Source: Archaeoglobus profundus DSM 5631
Lineage (GTDB): Archaea; Halobacteriota; Archaeoglobi; Archaeoglobales; Archaeoglobaceae
Length of the DNA stretch: 64,000 nt
Direction of reading: 5' to 3'
Assembly: GCF_000025285.1 (NCBI RefSeq)
Contig: NC_013741.1
Coordinates: 186,001 to 250,000, forward strand
The notes under the pieces: generated by a model
Databases searched by the model: none
What the model was told of the DNA's origin: nothing
What the model saw: the letters and a program-made list of their open reading frames with translations, nothing else
Made by a program: the position numbers and the translations under genes
Shown here: piece after piece, positions 9,337 through 18,601 of the stretch
How positions within the stretch are numbered: the stretch's first letter is position 1
Layout: every line of letters starts with the position of its first letter

Positions 9337-9411
9337 TTGGTGTATGTGCTCTCAATAATTCTGATGATAGCGGGTGTTATCGCTGGATTGAAGAGGGTGA
9401 AATCGTTATGA
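9337..9411 (+). CDS. Possible small single-helix membrane peptide coupled to the symporter
   Basis: A 24-codon ORF (TTG 9337 or GTG 9340) encodes a hydrophobic stretch YVLSIILMIAGVIAGL followed by basic KRVKS. Its TGA overlaps the ATG of the symporter gene (ATGA, 9408-9411), the arrangement expected for translational coupling. Some SSS transporters have a small membrane partner encoded just upstream (YhdT with PanF), so this could be a counterpart. There is no clear ribosome binding site and it may be chance. Confidence 0.35.
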   Translation: MVYVLSIILMIAGVIAGLKRVKSL

Positions 9412-10870
9412 TCGTAGAGACTATTGTATCGATCTACCTTACTTCGATGATATTGATAGGCATCTTTGAATACAGGAGAACGCGCGGAATATTGGATTAC
9501 TACTTGGCTGGTAAAAAGCTTGGTGTGTTTTTAGTAAGTTTCTCATTTTTTGCCACATACTTTTCAACATCTGCATTTTTGGGTGGAGGGGGGTTTCGGA
9601 TTTATAGCTGGTTTTCAGTGGTCGGCATTTCTCATATTCTTCCACATACTTTTTGCTATACTCGCTTGGATGGTGGTTGCACTACCTATGAAGGAGCTTA
9701 CTGATAAATACGGTGCTTTAACCGTCCCAGAGCTTTTCAAAATGAGATTTAGTAGAGCTACTCAAATAATATCGGCCGTTATAATCGTAGTCTTCTTCGA
9801 GTTCTATATGGTTTCCATATACAAGGGCGGAGGAAATCTCCTACAGATCATGATGGGTATGGATTATACCGCTGCTTTAGTAATGACGGCTTTAGTCGTT
9901 TTGATATATACATCCATCGGTGGTTTTAGGGCTGTCGTAACCACGGACCTTATTCAAGGAATTCTCGTCCTATTTGGCGGTATTGTACTGTTCTTGGGCG
10001 TTTTATACGAGCTTGGAGGGCCTTTTAAGGCTCTGGACATGCTTAAGAGCATTGAAATATTTGGTGGATACAGCGGTGAAGTCCTTTTTGAGTTCGGCGA
10101 GATTGCACCACCACCCGTAATGAAAGCTGGTATGGTTATACCCTTCATTCTCAGTTTAACTTTTGCCATAAGCATTGCACAGCTTGCGAGTCCTCAGCTC
10201 CGTGGTGAGATTTTTGGCTGCAAGAGACAGAAAGGTTATAGCACACGGTATGATATTGACACCTACGATCATCGGTATTTTCGCACTCTGCGTATTCAGT
10301 TTAGGACCTTTAGGATGGTTGGTAATTCCGAAGTACACCGACGTCACGCCGTTTTTAAAAGATCCGGACTTAGTTGTTCCTTTCATGGCTATGAAAATAC
10401 TACCTATAGGGTTAAACGCACTAGTACTCACCGCCGTCGTAGCTGCCGCAATGTCTACCATAAACTCTCTCGTTCACGTAGCTTCAACATCCTTCGTTAG
10501 GGATATAGTTCAAAATTTCACTAACTTAGATGATACGAAGGCATTAAAGCTTACGAGGTTTATGGTGGCTGTTTTTGCCGTCATACCGGTGTTATTCGCA
10601 TTAAAACCACCGAGTTACATAGTCGACATCGTCGGGCTGAGCTTTTCGGTTATAACTTCGGCATTTCTAATTCCTTTAATCTTTGCCCTCTACTCCAAGA
10701 AGGTTAGGGGTGTATCCGCAGCAGCTTCAATGCTTGTAGCTGTTGTAGTCCGTGGAATCTGGTATTACAAATTCTATAAAATTTATTGGATATATCCCGT
10801 CGTCTCGGGTTTGATTTCATCGCTATTTACATTCGTTATAATTGAAAGGCTAGTAGGCAGATTTAAATAA
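9408..10870 (+). pseudogene. Sodium:solute symporter family protein, two frameshifts
   Basis: The reading frame is broken twice, but together the pieces give one SSS-family transporter of about 485 residues. Frame 3 carries the N-terminus (IYLTSMILIGIFEYRRT, then DYYLAGKKLG and FFATYFSTSAFLGGGG). Frame 1 takes over after a run of six G at 9588-9593 (GFIAGFQWSAF through SLTFAISIAQLASPQL). Frame 2 takes over near 10198-10206 (VVRFLAARDRKVIAHG to the end). Removing one G from the first tract and one base from CTCCGTGG at the second point restores the family sequence. About 12 membrane helices are implied. Start ATG 9408 matches the family N-terminus. The substrate is not deducible. It is either a young pseudogene or carries sequencing errors. 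Confidence 0.82.
10861..10870 (+). promoter_or_regulatory. TATA box of the stomatin gene
   Basis: ATTTAAATAA centred about 25 bp before ATG 10890, so the stomatin mRNA is probably leaderless. The TATA overlaps the last codons of the symporter reading frame. Confidence 0.55.
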
Positions 10871-10889
10871 TGGACAAACAATTCTATTT

Positions 10890-11642
10890 ATGGAAATTGC
10901 CACTTTGATTGGAGCAGGTCTTGGAATAATAGTACTGCTATTCCTCCTTTCAGGAATAAGGATCGTAAAGGAATATGAAAGAGGTGTTATATTCCGTTTA
11001 GGTAGATTGGTTGGAGCAAGAGGGCCCGGTCTTTTCTACGTGATCCCTATTATTGAGACTATGGTTGTTGTAGATTTGAGAACCGTGACGTACGATGTCC
11101 CTACTCAGGAGGTAGTTACAAAGGACAACGTGACCGTTAGGGTTAATGCGGTTGTCTACTACAGGGTTGTCGATCCTGAAAAGGCTGTGACGGAGGTTGC
11201 TGATTACAGATACGCCACCGCTCAAATAGCTCAAACAACTCTGAGGAGTGTGATAGGTCAGACTGAGTTGGACGAGCTTCTGTCTGAAAGGGAGAAAATA
11301 AACGTGAAACTACAGCAGATAATCGATGAGGCTACGAACCCGTGGGGTATCAAGGTTACCGCTGTAGAGATCAAAGATGTAGAATTGCCTGAGGAAATGA
11401 GGAGAATCATGGCTATGCAAGCTGAGGCTGAAAGAGAGAGGAGAGCTAAGATAATTAGGGCTGATGGAGAACTTCAAGCTTCAAAGAAGTTGCTTGAAGC
11501 TGCGCAAGTTTTAGAGCAAAGTAGAGGAGCTATGATGCTTAGAATTCTTCAGACACTGAATGAGGTTGCATCTGAGCAGAACACGACGATAATATTGCCG
11601 ATTCCAATAGAGATTCTTGAGTACTTCAAGCGAAAGAACTGA
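10890..11642 (+). CDS. Stomatin/prohibitin-like SPFH membrane protein
   Basis: 250 residues. One N-terminal membrane helix (about 4-22) is followed by an SPFH/Band 7 domain ([21 protein letters not shown], then [18 protein letters not shown] and [19 protein letters not shown]) and a charged coiled coil (about 165-215). Such proteins oligomerise at the membrane and organise or are clipped by partner proteases. The usual archaeal partner, an NfeD/1510-N protease, is not adjacent. A degenerate duplicate of its first 40 codons lies at 9119. Confidence 0.9.
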   Translation: MEIATLIGAGLGIIVLLFLLSGIRIVKEYERGVIFRLGRLVGARGPGLFYVIPIIETMVVVDLRTVTYDVPTQEVVTKDNVTVRVNAVVYYRVVDPEKAVTEVADYRYATAQIAQTTLRSVIGQTELDELLSEREKINVKLQQIIDEATNPWGIKVTAVEIKDVELPEEMRRIMAMQAEAERERRAKIIRADGELQASKKLLEAAQVLEQSRGAMMLRILQTLNEVASEQNTTIILPIPIEILEYFKRKN

Positions 11643-11707
11643 TCAACTCTAATTTTTCTGTTTTGCGATATTTTACTGAACTTTCGTAAGTTATGTTAAC
11701 GTTGCTC

Positions 11708-12811
11708 TCAAATTCCACCGAAAATTCTCTCAACCAACCATCTCGAATCGAACTTTACAAGGTCGTCGTAGCCTTGGCCAGTACCCAAGAATAGGATGGG
11801 CTTGCCTGTTACGTAGCTTATTGATATAGCAGTTCCACCTTTTGGATCGGCATCAATCTTCGTTAGGATTGTTCCATCAATTCCCACAGCCTCGTTGAAC
11901 ATCCTTGCCCTCTCAACAGCGTCGTTTCCAGCTATGCTTTCATCGACAAAGATTACCAAATCTGGCTTAGTTACCCTCTTTATCTTGGCTAACTGATCGA
12001 TGAGGTTTTTCTTGGTGTGCATTCTTCCAGCGGTATCTGCCAAAACGATATCTATTCCCTTGCTCTCAGCATGCTTTAGAGCATCGTAGATAACCGCACA
12101 AGGATCTGCTCCCTGCTTGTGCTTTATAACTTTCACACCCAAACGCTTACCGTGTTCCTCCAACTGCTCTATGGCTCCAGCCCTAAACGTATCACCGGCT
12201 GCCAAAACAACGGAGTAACCAAAGTCTATCAACCTTTTGGCAACCTTGGCTATCGTGGTGGTCTTGCCAGTCCCATTAACTCCAACGAAAACAATGTTAA
12301 GCGGTCTCTTCTCCTTAAGCTTGCTCTCAACGAATTCGTCAAAATCGAAGCGGTTTCTATCGAGTATATCTAATATTATCAGCTTTAACTCATTTATGAC
12401 AATATCGGAGATTTTCTCTCCAATCTTCCTTCTCCTACCAACCAATCTATCCTTTAGCTGTCTCGAAATCTCCTCAACAACCTCCAAAGCGACATCGCTC
12501 TCAAGAAGGATTATCTCCAAATCTTCCAAAATCTCTTCGACGCTCTTTTCATCTATTACAACTTCCCTATCCTTAACAAGAGCAACGATCTTATCCTTTA
12601 AACCGACTTTCTTGGGCTTTTCATCTTTGGAGGATTCCACTCTACCCTCAACGGTTTTAACAACCTCAGATTTAGCTTCCTTAACTTCAGTTTTCTTAAC
12701 TTCAGCCTTAGTGGGAGTCTCAACAGCTTCTACTACTTCCTCTTTTTTCTTAAACTTTTCATCTAACTTCTTCTTAAAAGCGGAAAGTTTCTCTTTAAGC
12801 GATTTAAACAT
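11708..12811 (-). CDS. ftsY: Signal recognition particle receptor FtsY
   Basis: SRP receptor GTPase that docks ribosome-nascent chains at the membrane. The first 80 residues are an acidic/basic linker rich in K and E. The NG domain follows, with the P-loop GVNGTGKTTTIAK (about 175), the DTFRAGAIEQL motif, DTAGRMHTK (about 258) and TKID. Length 367. Its ATG shares one base with the stop of the prefoldin alpha gene, and it closes the translation operon running from 16392 down to 11708. Confidence 0.96.
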   Translation of the reverse strand: MFKSLKEKLSAFKKKLDEKFKKKEEVVEAVETPTKAEVKKTEVKEAKSEVVKTVEGRVESSKDEKPKKVGLKDKIVALVKDREVVIDEKSVEEILEDLEIILLESDVALEVVEEISRQLKDRLVGRRRKIGEKISDIVINELKLIILDILDRNRFDFDEFVESKLKEKRPLNIVFVGVNGTGKTTTIAKVAKRLIDFGYSVVLAAGDTFRAGAIEQLEEHGKRLGVKVIKHKQGADPCAVIYDALKHAESKGIDIVLADTAGRMHTKKNLIDQLAKIKRVTKPDLVIFVDESIAGNDAVERARMFNEAVGIDGTILTKIDADPKGGTAISISYVTGKPILFLGTGQGYDDLVKFDSRWLVERIFGGI

Positions 12812-13221
12812 TACTTCTTCTCCTCCTCTTTCTTCGCCAATTCAACCTGAATTTGCCTAACTTTCTCGATTATCTGCTGGAGAACCTGCTCTAAGTTTGC
12901 AACATTCTTCTGAATTAGTTCTCTCTTCTTCTTCAGGAACTCTATTGCTTCTCCAACTTCCTTTTCAACAACAACTCCAGCTCCGACATCTACAAGCATC
13001 TTCTTAGCGTTTTTTACATCAACGTAAGCGAATATACCTCCACCCAAGTTCATCAAAGCTTCAACGGTTCCATCCAATGAATTGAAATATTCCAAGCTCT
13101 CTATGGTCTTCTCGAGCTGTGAATCTACAAGCTCAAGCTCGATAATTCTCCTCTGGATCGCCTCAGCCTCGCTTTGAAGTTGTTGGAGTATGTACAGCTT
13201 TTCCTCTACCTCTTTCTCCAA
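12811..13221 (-). CDS. pfdA: Prefoldin subunit alpha
   Basis: Hexameric chaperone subunit that delivers unfolded proteins to the thermosome. The protein is two long coiled coils flanking a short beta-hairpin region (GGGIFAYVDVKNAKKMLVDVGAG), as in archaeal PfdA. I place the start at TTG 13221 because GAGGTG (13233-13228), which overlaps the stop of the upstream LX gene, is 6 bp away. The in-frame GTG at 13230 lies inside that Shine-Dalgarno and would add three residues. About 136 residues. Confidence 0.9.
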   Translation of the reverse strand: MEKEVEEKLYILQQLQSEAEAIQRRIIELELVDSQLEKTIESLEYFNSLDGTVEALMNLGGGIFAYVDVKNAKKMLVDVGAGVVVEKEVGEAIEFLKKKRELIQKNVANLEQVLQQIIEKVRQIQVELAKKEEEKK

Positions 13222-13231
13222 AAATATCACC

Positions 13232-13405
13232 TCAAACAGCCTTAATGGACTTTATCTTTATTAAGTTTCTCTTCACTTTGTGGTTGCTACCCAGAAGCGA
13301 GTAAACCTTTTCCAAGGCAAACTTCTCGTTGTGTGCCTCTACAACCTTCCTGAACTTCTGCCAGACCATCCCATTCCTAAAAACACCCTCCACCTCGAAC
13401 TTCAT
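13232..13405 (-). CDS. rplX: 50S ribosomal protein LX (L18a family)
   Basis: 57 residues, beginning [18 protein letters not shown] and ending IKIKSIKAV. This is the archaeal LX (L20a/L18ae) protein, normally encoded between aIF6 and prefoldin alpha exactly as here. It is short enough to be missed by gene finders. It lies 12 bp after the aIF6 gene, with GGAGGTGGTGGC just before the ATG. Confidence 0.93.
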   Translation of the reverse strand: MKFEVEGVFRNGMVWQKFRKVVEAHNEKFALEKVYSLLGSNHKVKRNLIKIKSIKAV

Positions 13406-13417
13406 GCCACCACCTCC

Positions 13418-14071
13418 TTACGGGAATAAGGCTTCCTCAATCAATCCCAACTCAAATCCAGTCGTGTCCTTTCCAGCTATGTACCCCTTCGAATTAGCAA
13501 CCAAACCCGTTCCTACAAGCTCAACTCCGAAGTTGACAGTTCCTGTTCCGACTTCCACTTTCATAACCTTCTCAACTCTCTCTATCTCCCACTCGCTTGA
13601 ATTGGGATTCAGTAGTCCACCTCTGTTCGTTACAACTGCCGACATTCCTACGGTTTTCACTCCTCCTATTGTCCCTCTTGCAGCTTCAACGTTCAAGAAG
13701 TCAATCACAGCGTTTTCTATGGCCTTATCGACCTCTGGATGTATTATTGCACCTTTATCGTTCACACATACAACGTTACCCAAGCATGTCACATTGGATT
13801 CTACTGTCTTAACCTCTGCTACCTTTCTTATTATTTCGAGTTCCTTGCTCGAAATCTGTGAGTTTACGAGTACTCCATTGGAGTTTGCACATGCCAATGC
13901 ACCGACAAGCTCTGATCCCATGATTGTCGTCACCACTACATCAACGTCAAGCTCTTCTCTCAAGTATTCCTTGGCCTTTTCGTCATCTACTCCGAGTATT
14001 GCGAAGTCTTCAGTCGCTCTTATGTACAGTCCAATCAGTGGAACTCCCTTGATAGCCAAAAGCTTAGGCAT
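13418..14071 (-). CDS. eif6: Translation initiation factor aIF6
   Basis: Anti-association factor that binds the 50S subunit and blocks premature joining with 30S. The 217-residue protein has the five-fold pseudosymmetric repeats of the family, each with an IG/AxxTDD-like or NxxG turn (for example ICVND-type VVCVNDKGAIIHPE and LVANSKGYIAGKDTTG). The start overlaps the end of the L31e gene by 8 bp. Confidence 0.95.
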   Translation of the reverse strand: MPKLLAIKGVPLIGLYIRATEDFAILGVDDEKAKEYLREELDVDVVVTTIMGSELVGALACANSNGVLVNSQISSKELEIIRKVAEVKTVESNVTCLGNVVCVNDKGAIIHPEVDKAIENAVIDFLNVEAARGTIGGVKTVGMSAVVTNRGGLLNPNSSEWEIERVEKVMKVEVGTGTVNFGVELVGTGLVANSKGYIAGKDTTGFELGLIEEALFP

Positions 14072-14393
14072 GCTGACCTTCTACTTCCTCTTTCTTCTCT
14101 TCTTTTACTTCACTTTTTACCTCACCAGTATAAAGCTCTGCCTCAACTATTCCGTCATCGAACTTTACAGCCCTTATCCTTATCTTTGCTGGAGGCTTCT
14201 GAATTCCTCTCTCCCAAATCTTGAGGTTTATGCTTGGATCAATCTTTATGTTCTCTTCACTCACCTTCATGTGCCTGCTAAGAAATCTCCTGATGTATCT
14301 CATTGCCTTCACAGCTCTGAGCCATCTTGGATACCTCTTGAGCTTGTGCTTCAACCTTATCGAATAAACCCTCTCAACCTCCACCTTCGCCAT
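14064..14393 (-). CDS. rpl31e: 50S ribosomal protein L31e
   Basis: 109 residues, ERVYSIRLKHKLKRYPRW near the start and KIWERGIQKPPAKIRIRAVKF in the middle, diagnostic of L31e. The C-terminal tail (about 88-109) is a low-complexity K/E stretch ending GQHA, longer than in many archaea. It lies between L39e (3 bp upstream) and aIF6 in the translation operon. Confidence 0.94.
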   Translation of the reverse strand: MAKVEVERVYSIRLKHKLKRYPRWLRAVKAMRYIRRFLSRHMKVSEENIKIDPSINLKIWERGIQKPPAKIRIRAVKFDDGIVEAELYTGEVKSEVKEEKKEEVEGQHA

Positions 14394-14396
14394 ACC

Positions 14397-14549
14397 TCAC
14401 ACCTTCAACTTTTTATGTCTCCAATGCCTCTGCTTCGGACTCCTAACAAACCTCCTGTTTGTCTTGATTATAACCCAAAGTGGAGGTCTTCTGTTGGCTT
14501 TTAGGAATTTTGCCAATCTCCTCTTAACGCCAACAGTCTTCTTCCCCAT
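14397..14549 (-). CDS. rpl39e: 50S ribosomal protein L39e
   Basis: 50 residues, very basic, beginning [17 protein letters not shown] and containing [20 protein letters not shown] near the middle and HWRHKKLKV at the end. L39e lines the ribosomal exit tunnel. It is 5 bp downstream of the PDCD5-like gene and was found directly from the sequence because of its small size. Confidence 0.94.
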   Translation of the reverse strand: MGKKTVGVKRRLAKFLKANRRPPLWVIIKTNRRFVRSPKQRHWRHKKLKV

Positions 14550-14554
14550 AACCA

Positions 14555-14884
14555 TCACTTCCTTATTATTCTTGGCTCCCTCTTTCTCGAAGCAATCTGC
14601 CTCAATATTGCCACAAGGACATCGTCACTTATCCTATTCTTTATCCTACCGCTTTGAGCCAAAAATATCAGCTGATTTTCAACCGCTTCAGCTATATCCG
14701 GATGAGCAAGTTTGAGTCTCGCCAATCTTTCCCTCGCCTCTGGCTCAAGAATTTGCCTGAGTATAGCCTTCTTTTGCAATTCAATCTGCTGTTTCATCTG
14801 CTCTTTTTGGATCTCCTCCTCTCTCATCTTCTGCAATTCCATCATCTTGCGTCTTCTAATTTCTTCAAGCTCTCTTTCATCCAT
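14555..14884 (-). CDS. PDCD5-like DNA-binding protein
   Basis: 109-residue homologue of human PDCD5/TFAR19 and archaeal MTH1615. It shows a charged N-terminal helix ([18 protein letters not shown]) and the core three-helix bundle ([19 protein letters not shown], then [14 protein letters not shown]). I chose ATG 14884, 6 bp after a GAGGTG that overlaps the S19e stop. GTG 14893 lies in that Shine-Dalgarno. It is in the S19e-L39e operon as in most archaea. Its precise role is unknown. Confidence 0.9.
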   Translation of the reverse strand: MDERELEEIRRRKMMELQKMREEEIQKEQMKQQIELQKKAILRQILEPEARERLARLKLAHPDIAEAVENQLIFLAQSGRIKNRISDDVLVAILRQIASRKREPRIIRK

Positions 14885-14894
14885 AAGAATCACC

Positions 14895-15344
14895 TCAGTA
14901 TTTAGCTAGTTCAGGTATTTCTTGAACGAGCTCTTTCTTCATTTCAGCAGCTATCTTGTCTAGGAACGATCTGCCCTTTGGTGTTACTACTCTACCCTCC
15001 TTTGTCTTTGTAACGAATCCAGCCTTTTCAAGCTGCTGAAGAGCCTTCCTTATTATCGAACCGCTACCCTTTCTAAATTTCTCTGGCTTGACTCCCCTGT
15101 TCTTCCTTCCGCCGTAGGCAGTTCTCAACCTTTCGATTCCGACTGGGCCGTCGATGTAAACTTTCCTGAAGATCGAAGCAACTCTAATCCACCACCAATC
15201 CTCCTGCTCTGGCGCTCTTTCCTTATGAACACCAGTTTTGACGAACTTCGCCCACTCCGGTGGAGTAAATTCTGGCATCTCTTTCAGTCTCTCTGCAACC
15301 CTGTGAATGAGCATATCTGCTGGGACGTCATACACCGTAGCCAT
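14895..15344 (-). CDS. rps19e: 30S ribosomal protein S19e
   Basis: 149 residues with the family features [40 protein letters not shown] and [17 protein letters not shown], followed by a winged-helix-like C-terminus ([15 protein letters not shown]). Needed for 30S assembly. It is 4 bp downstream of the YhbY gene. Confidence 0.95.
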   Translation of the reverse strand: MATVYDVPADMLIHRVAERLKEMPEFTPPEWAKFVKTGVHKERAPEQEDWWWIRVASIFRKVYIDGPVGIERLRTAYGGRKNRGVKPEKFRKGSGSIIRKALQQLEKAGFVTKTKEGRVVTPKGRSFLDKIAAEMKKELVQEIPELAKY

Positions 15345-15348
15345 ACCA

Positions 15349-15573
15349 TCACCTCTTAAATGTCAATACAAACCCTCTCAGATCGACCAGCTTACCGTTA
15401 ACATGTTTTGCAATTTCTTTCGCAAGTTCTCTCCTATCCATACCCTTCATCGTGATCGTCCTGAAGTTTCTGAGCATTCTAACCTTAACCATCCCGTGCT
15501 TTTCGAGAGCCTGATTTATCTCGTTTATAACCCCTTCTGTTATACCCCTCTTACCGATGTTTATCGTGATCAT
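15349..15573 (-). CDS. YhbY/CRM-domain RNA-binding protein
   Basis: 74 residues spanning a single CRM (YhbY) domain: [32 protein letters not shown], and a C-terminal strand [10 protein letters not shown]. The GxxG-type loop is degenerate (GKRG early on). Bacterial YhbY associates with pre-50S particles, and the archaeal versions sit with ribosomal genes as here, so a ribosome assembly role is likely. Confidence 0.88.
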   Translation of the reverse strand: MITINIGKRGITEGVINEINQALEKHGMVKVRMLRNFRTITMKGMDRRELAKEIAKHVNGKLVDLRGFVLTFKR

Positions 15574-15579
15574 AGGCTT

Positions 15580-16392
15580 TCAGTTTTTAGACTTGTTAAA
15601 AAACTTTACTACGCTTCCGACTCCAACGATCTTGCACTTATCTCCAAGCTTAGATTTTATCAAGAACTCGTTTTCCAAACCCGTGCAGTGGCAGGGAGCA
15701 ATAAGTTCAACTTTCTTATCAAGCCAGCTGATAGTATCTAGGAGTTCGTTTCTTTTCAAAGCTATCAAGTGTGTACCGCCGACGATATATTTAACTTCAT
15801 CACCTACAACTTCCTCCGCGTATTCCACAGTATTTCTTAATCCAGCATGACAGCAGCCCAGAATTAACGCTATTCCATTCTCAGTTTTGATAGCTACGCT
15901 CTGATCATCCATTATCTCATCGAACTCTTTCTCTCCATTTCTAACGATGTAAGAGTTGGAAAGTAAAGCTGGCTTATGCTTTCTTGGAATTTCTCCCAAA
16001 GCCCAAATGTTCTTCGCAACTTCGACAGGTTCTCTATGCTCTATTATTTTCGAATAGGCGGAGATCTGCTCCCTCTTAAACGGTATCCCAATGTAGTCTC
16101 CCTTGTAAAACCTAGGTAGGAAAGCATCTGGATGTGCATAAATTATCAAATTGAACGCTTTCAAAAACTGTATAAGTCCACCAGTATGATCGTAGTGTCC
16201 GTGGCTCAAAATAACCTTCGCGGGCTTGTCCTCCTTAAGAATAAGCATGTTTTCGAACGCAACTCCCGTCTGTCCGGTATCAAACAAAATGTTCTCCTTA
16301 GCCTTTATCAGAGCGGAAAAACCCCACTCAGCCTTTAAGCCCTGTGGCCTCAAATCTACAACCTTGTTGTCTGCTAAAATTACAACCTCCAT
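15580..16392 (-). CDS. Metallo-beta-lactamase fold hydrolase (dihydropterin/RFAP synthase-like)
   Basis: 270 residues with the MBL metal motif LSHGHYDHTGGL (about 60-71), a later GCCHAGLRNTVEYA and a terminal PCHCTGLENEFLI. This pattern matches the archaeal family annotated as 7,8-dihydropterin-6-methyl-4-(beta-D-ribofuranosyl)-aminobenzene-5'-phosphate synthase, an early tetrahydromethanopterin step. The family is broad and the substrate is not proven. It is the first gene of the minus-strand translation operon, 6 bp before YhbY. Confidence 0.8.
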   Translation of the reverse strand: MEVVILADNKVVDLRPQGLKAEWGFSALIKAKENILFDTGQTGVAFENMLILKEDKPAKVILSHGHYDHTGGLIQFLKAFNLIIYAHPDAFLPRFYKGDYIGIPFKREQISAYSKIIEHREPVEVAKNIWALGEIPRKHKPALLSNSYIVRNGEKEFDEIMDDQSVAIKTENGIALILGCCHAGLRNTVEYAEEVVGDEVKYIVGGTHLIALKRNELLDTISWLDKKVELIAPCHCTGLENEFLIKSKLGDKCKIVGVGSVVKFFNKSKN

Positions 16393-16486
16393 AGGCGAAG
16401 AGCTTTTTTGAGACTTTAAACTTATCGAACTTTAAATAAAACCAGCACGGACAAAGCTTAAAATCGCTAAACGGTTTCAATTTGTT

Positions 16487-17248
16487 ATGAGAGTTACACT
16501 GTTGGGAACAGGCGATTCAACCGGAATTCCAATCATAGGTTGCCATTGCAAAACTTGTGAAGATGCAAGGAAAAAAGGATGGGAGAGGAAGAGATTCTCA
16601 GTTATGATTCAAAACGAAGGAAAAATTCTGCTCATCGATACATCACCAGATATGAGAAGACAACTCTTGGATACGAATGTTGATAGAGTCGATGCTGTGA
16701 TATGGACTCACTGTCATTTCGATCACTTCGGCGGATTTGGTAACTTCTATCGAGTTCAGAGCGATGTAAAGGTTTATACAACTCCAAAGATTCACGACGA
16801 CATTGGGAAATTCATGAGTTTTATGGAGTACAAGCCAATCGAAGTCGAGTGCTACGAACCTTTCGAGCTTATAGGACTCAAGATAACGCTGTTCGAGGTA
16901 AATCATCCGCCGGTCGATGCGATTGGTGTTAAGATTGAGTGGAACGGTTACAAAATAGTGGTCAGTGGAGATACCAATGCCGACATACCTAAGAGAAGCT
17001 TGGAAGAAATGGAGGAGCCAGACCTCTTCATCGTTGAAGCTTTAGCACCTAGAGGTAGATTTAAAAAGCATATGAATGCTGAGGAGGCTTTAAGCTTGGC
17101 TAAGAAGATCAGGGCGAGAAAAACTGTCTTAACACATGTAGGACACTTCTTCCCACCTCATGACATTGCTGTGAAGAAATATCCTATCGGTTACGACTAT
17201 CAAAGTTTTGAGTTCAGCAACGTCAAACTTACGAGGTTTTTTAAGTGA
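16487..17248 (+). CDS. PhnP-like metallo-beta-lactamase phosphodiesterase
   Basis: 253 residues. The N-terminus has a glycine turn (GTGDSTGIP) and a CHCKTC pair that resembles the zinc site of PhnP. The metal-binding HCHFDHFGG follows (about 84-92), then GDTNAD and THVGH. The family cleaves cyclic or phosphodiester bonds, for example 5-phosphoribosyl 1,2-cyclic phosphate. There are no phn genes nearby, so the true substrate is open. It is divergent from the MBL gene at 15580 and followed by the glycerate kinase 18 bp later. Confidence 0.82.
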   Translation: MRVTLLGTGDSTGIPIIGCHCKTCEDARKKGWERKRFSVMIQNEGKILLIDTSPDMRRQLLDTNVDRVDAVIWTHCHFDHFGGFGNFYRVQSDVKVYTTPKIHDDIGKFMSFMEYKPIEVECYEPFELIGLKITLFEVNHPPVDAIGVKIEWNGYKIVVSGDTNADIPKRSLEEMEEPDLFIVEALAPRGRFKKHMNAEEALSLAKKIRARKTVLTHVGHFFPPHDIAVKKYPIGYDYQSFEFSNVKLTRFFK

Positions 17249-17266
17249 TTGAAGCTATTTTGAATT

Positions 17267-18601
17267 ATGAATGCTGACGAGCTTCTTCACGGTGACGTAG
17301 ATGCTAAGAAGGTTGCTCTAAAGCTCTTAGAAGCTGTTTTGGATCTATCCAATCCATACAAAGTAGTTATAAATTCTGTTAGGCTTGAAGGGGATACTCT
17401 GAAAGTTGAAGATAAGTCCTTTCCCATTAGAGGTAAGGTGTATGTGCTGGGATTTGGGAAGGCCTCATGCCCGATGGCAAAAGCTTTGGAGGATTTGATG
17501 ATTGATAAGATTGAAGAGGGCTTGGTTATAACAAAATACGGTTATTCTCTCCCCCTTAGAAAGATCGAAGTTGTAGAAGCGGGACATCCGATACCTGATG
17601 AGAATTCATTAAAGGGTGCTTTAAAGGGTGTTGAGCTTGCCAAAAAGGTTGATAAGGACGATACTCTGATAGTTTTAATATCGGGCGGTGGTAGTGCTTT
17701 GTTCATACTGTCAGAGGACGGAATTAGCTTGGAAGATAAAATAAAAACGAACGAGCTCCTCCTAAAGAGTGGCGCGAAGATACACGAGATAAATACCGTT
17801 AGAAAGCACATATCTAAGGTTAAAGGGGGTAAGCTTGCCAAATTGGTTAAGGGAACACTCATAGGTTTGATAATATCTGATGTTGTGGGTGACAACTTGG
17901 AGGTCATAGCTTCGGGACCGACCGTAAAAGATCCGACAACCTTTAGAGATGCTTACAGGATTTTGAAGCTCTACGACTTGTGGGACAGAATCCCTGAAAG
18001 TGTTAGAAGGCACATAGAGCTAGGGCTGGAGGGGAAAGTGGAGGAAACTTTGAAAGAGGACTTGCCAAACGTGCACAACTTCCTCATAGCTAGTAACAGG
18101 ATACTCTGTGAGGGTGTTGCAGAGAGGTGCTCTAAGATGGGATACGATGCACACATCCTGACAACAACACTCGAAGGAGAGGCGAGAGAGGTTGCAACAG
18201 CTTTTGGATCAATAATTCAGGAGATTTACAGCTTTAACAGACCGTTCAAAAAGCCCTGCGTACTCATAGCTGGTGGGGAAACGACGGTTACAATTGAGGG
18301 TGAGTCAGGCTTAGGTGGTCCAAATCAGGAGTTTGCTTTAAGCGTTGCGAGGAAGATTGCAGGTTTGAGAGGAGTTGCTGTTTTGGCTATGGATACGGAC
18401 GGAACCGATGGACCTACAGATTCCGCTGGAGGTTTGGTTGATTCTTATACGGTTGAATTGCTTGAGAAGGAGGGAGTCGATGTGGACGAGTATTTGAAAA
18501 AGCATAACTCCTACGAAGCTTTGAAAAAAGCTAGGGCACTGCTTTTGACTGGTCCAACTAGAACTAACTTGAACTCTATTGTTATCGCTGTTGTTCTTTG
18601 A
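17267..18601 (+). CDS. Glycerate 2-kinase (MOFRL/GCK family)
   Basis: Phosphorylates D-glycerate to 2-phosphoglycerate. 444 residues. The N-terminal GCK domain contains GFGKASCPMAKALEDL (about 63), EAGHPIPDENS and LISGGGSALF. The C-terminal MOFRL domain contains CVLIAGGETTVTI, GLGGPNQEFALSVA and MDTDGTDGPTDSAGG. Its last 20 bases overlap the end of a convergent small ORF. Confidence 0.92.
   Translation: MNADELLHGDVDAKKVALKLLEAVLDLSNPYKVVINSVRLEGDTLKVEDKSFPIRGKVYVLGFGKASCPMAKALEDLMIDKIEEGLVITKYGYSLPLRKIEVVEAGHPIPDENSLKGALKGVELAKKVDKDDTLIVLISGGGSALFILSEDGISLEDKIKTNELLLKSGAKIHEINTVRKHISKVKGGKLAKLVKGTLIGLIISDVVGDNLEVIASGPTVKDPTTFRDAYRILKLYDLWDRIPESVRRHIELGLEGKVEETLKEDLPNVHNFLIASNRILCEGVAERCSKMGYDAHILTTTLEGEAREVATAFGSIIQEIYSFNRPFKKPCVLIAGGETTVTIEGESGLGGPNQEFALSVARKIAGLRGVAVLAMDTDGTDGPTDSAGGLVDSYTVELLEKEGVDVDEYLKKHNSYEALKKARALLLTGPTRTNLNSIVIAVVL

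Noticed and set aside
9306-9407. N-terminal extension of the symporter starting at 9306
   Set aside because: The extension (Cys and charged residues) does not match the family, whose N-terminus fits ATG 9408; the TATA at 9295 is also too close to 9306.
13418-14504. Long plus-strand ORFs opposite the ribosomal operon (for example 13329-14504)
   Set aside because: They are low-complexity shadows of the aIF6, L31e and L39e genes, rich in Ser/Pro/Leu from the opposite strand.
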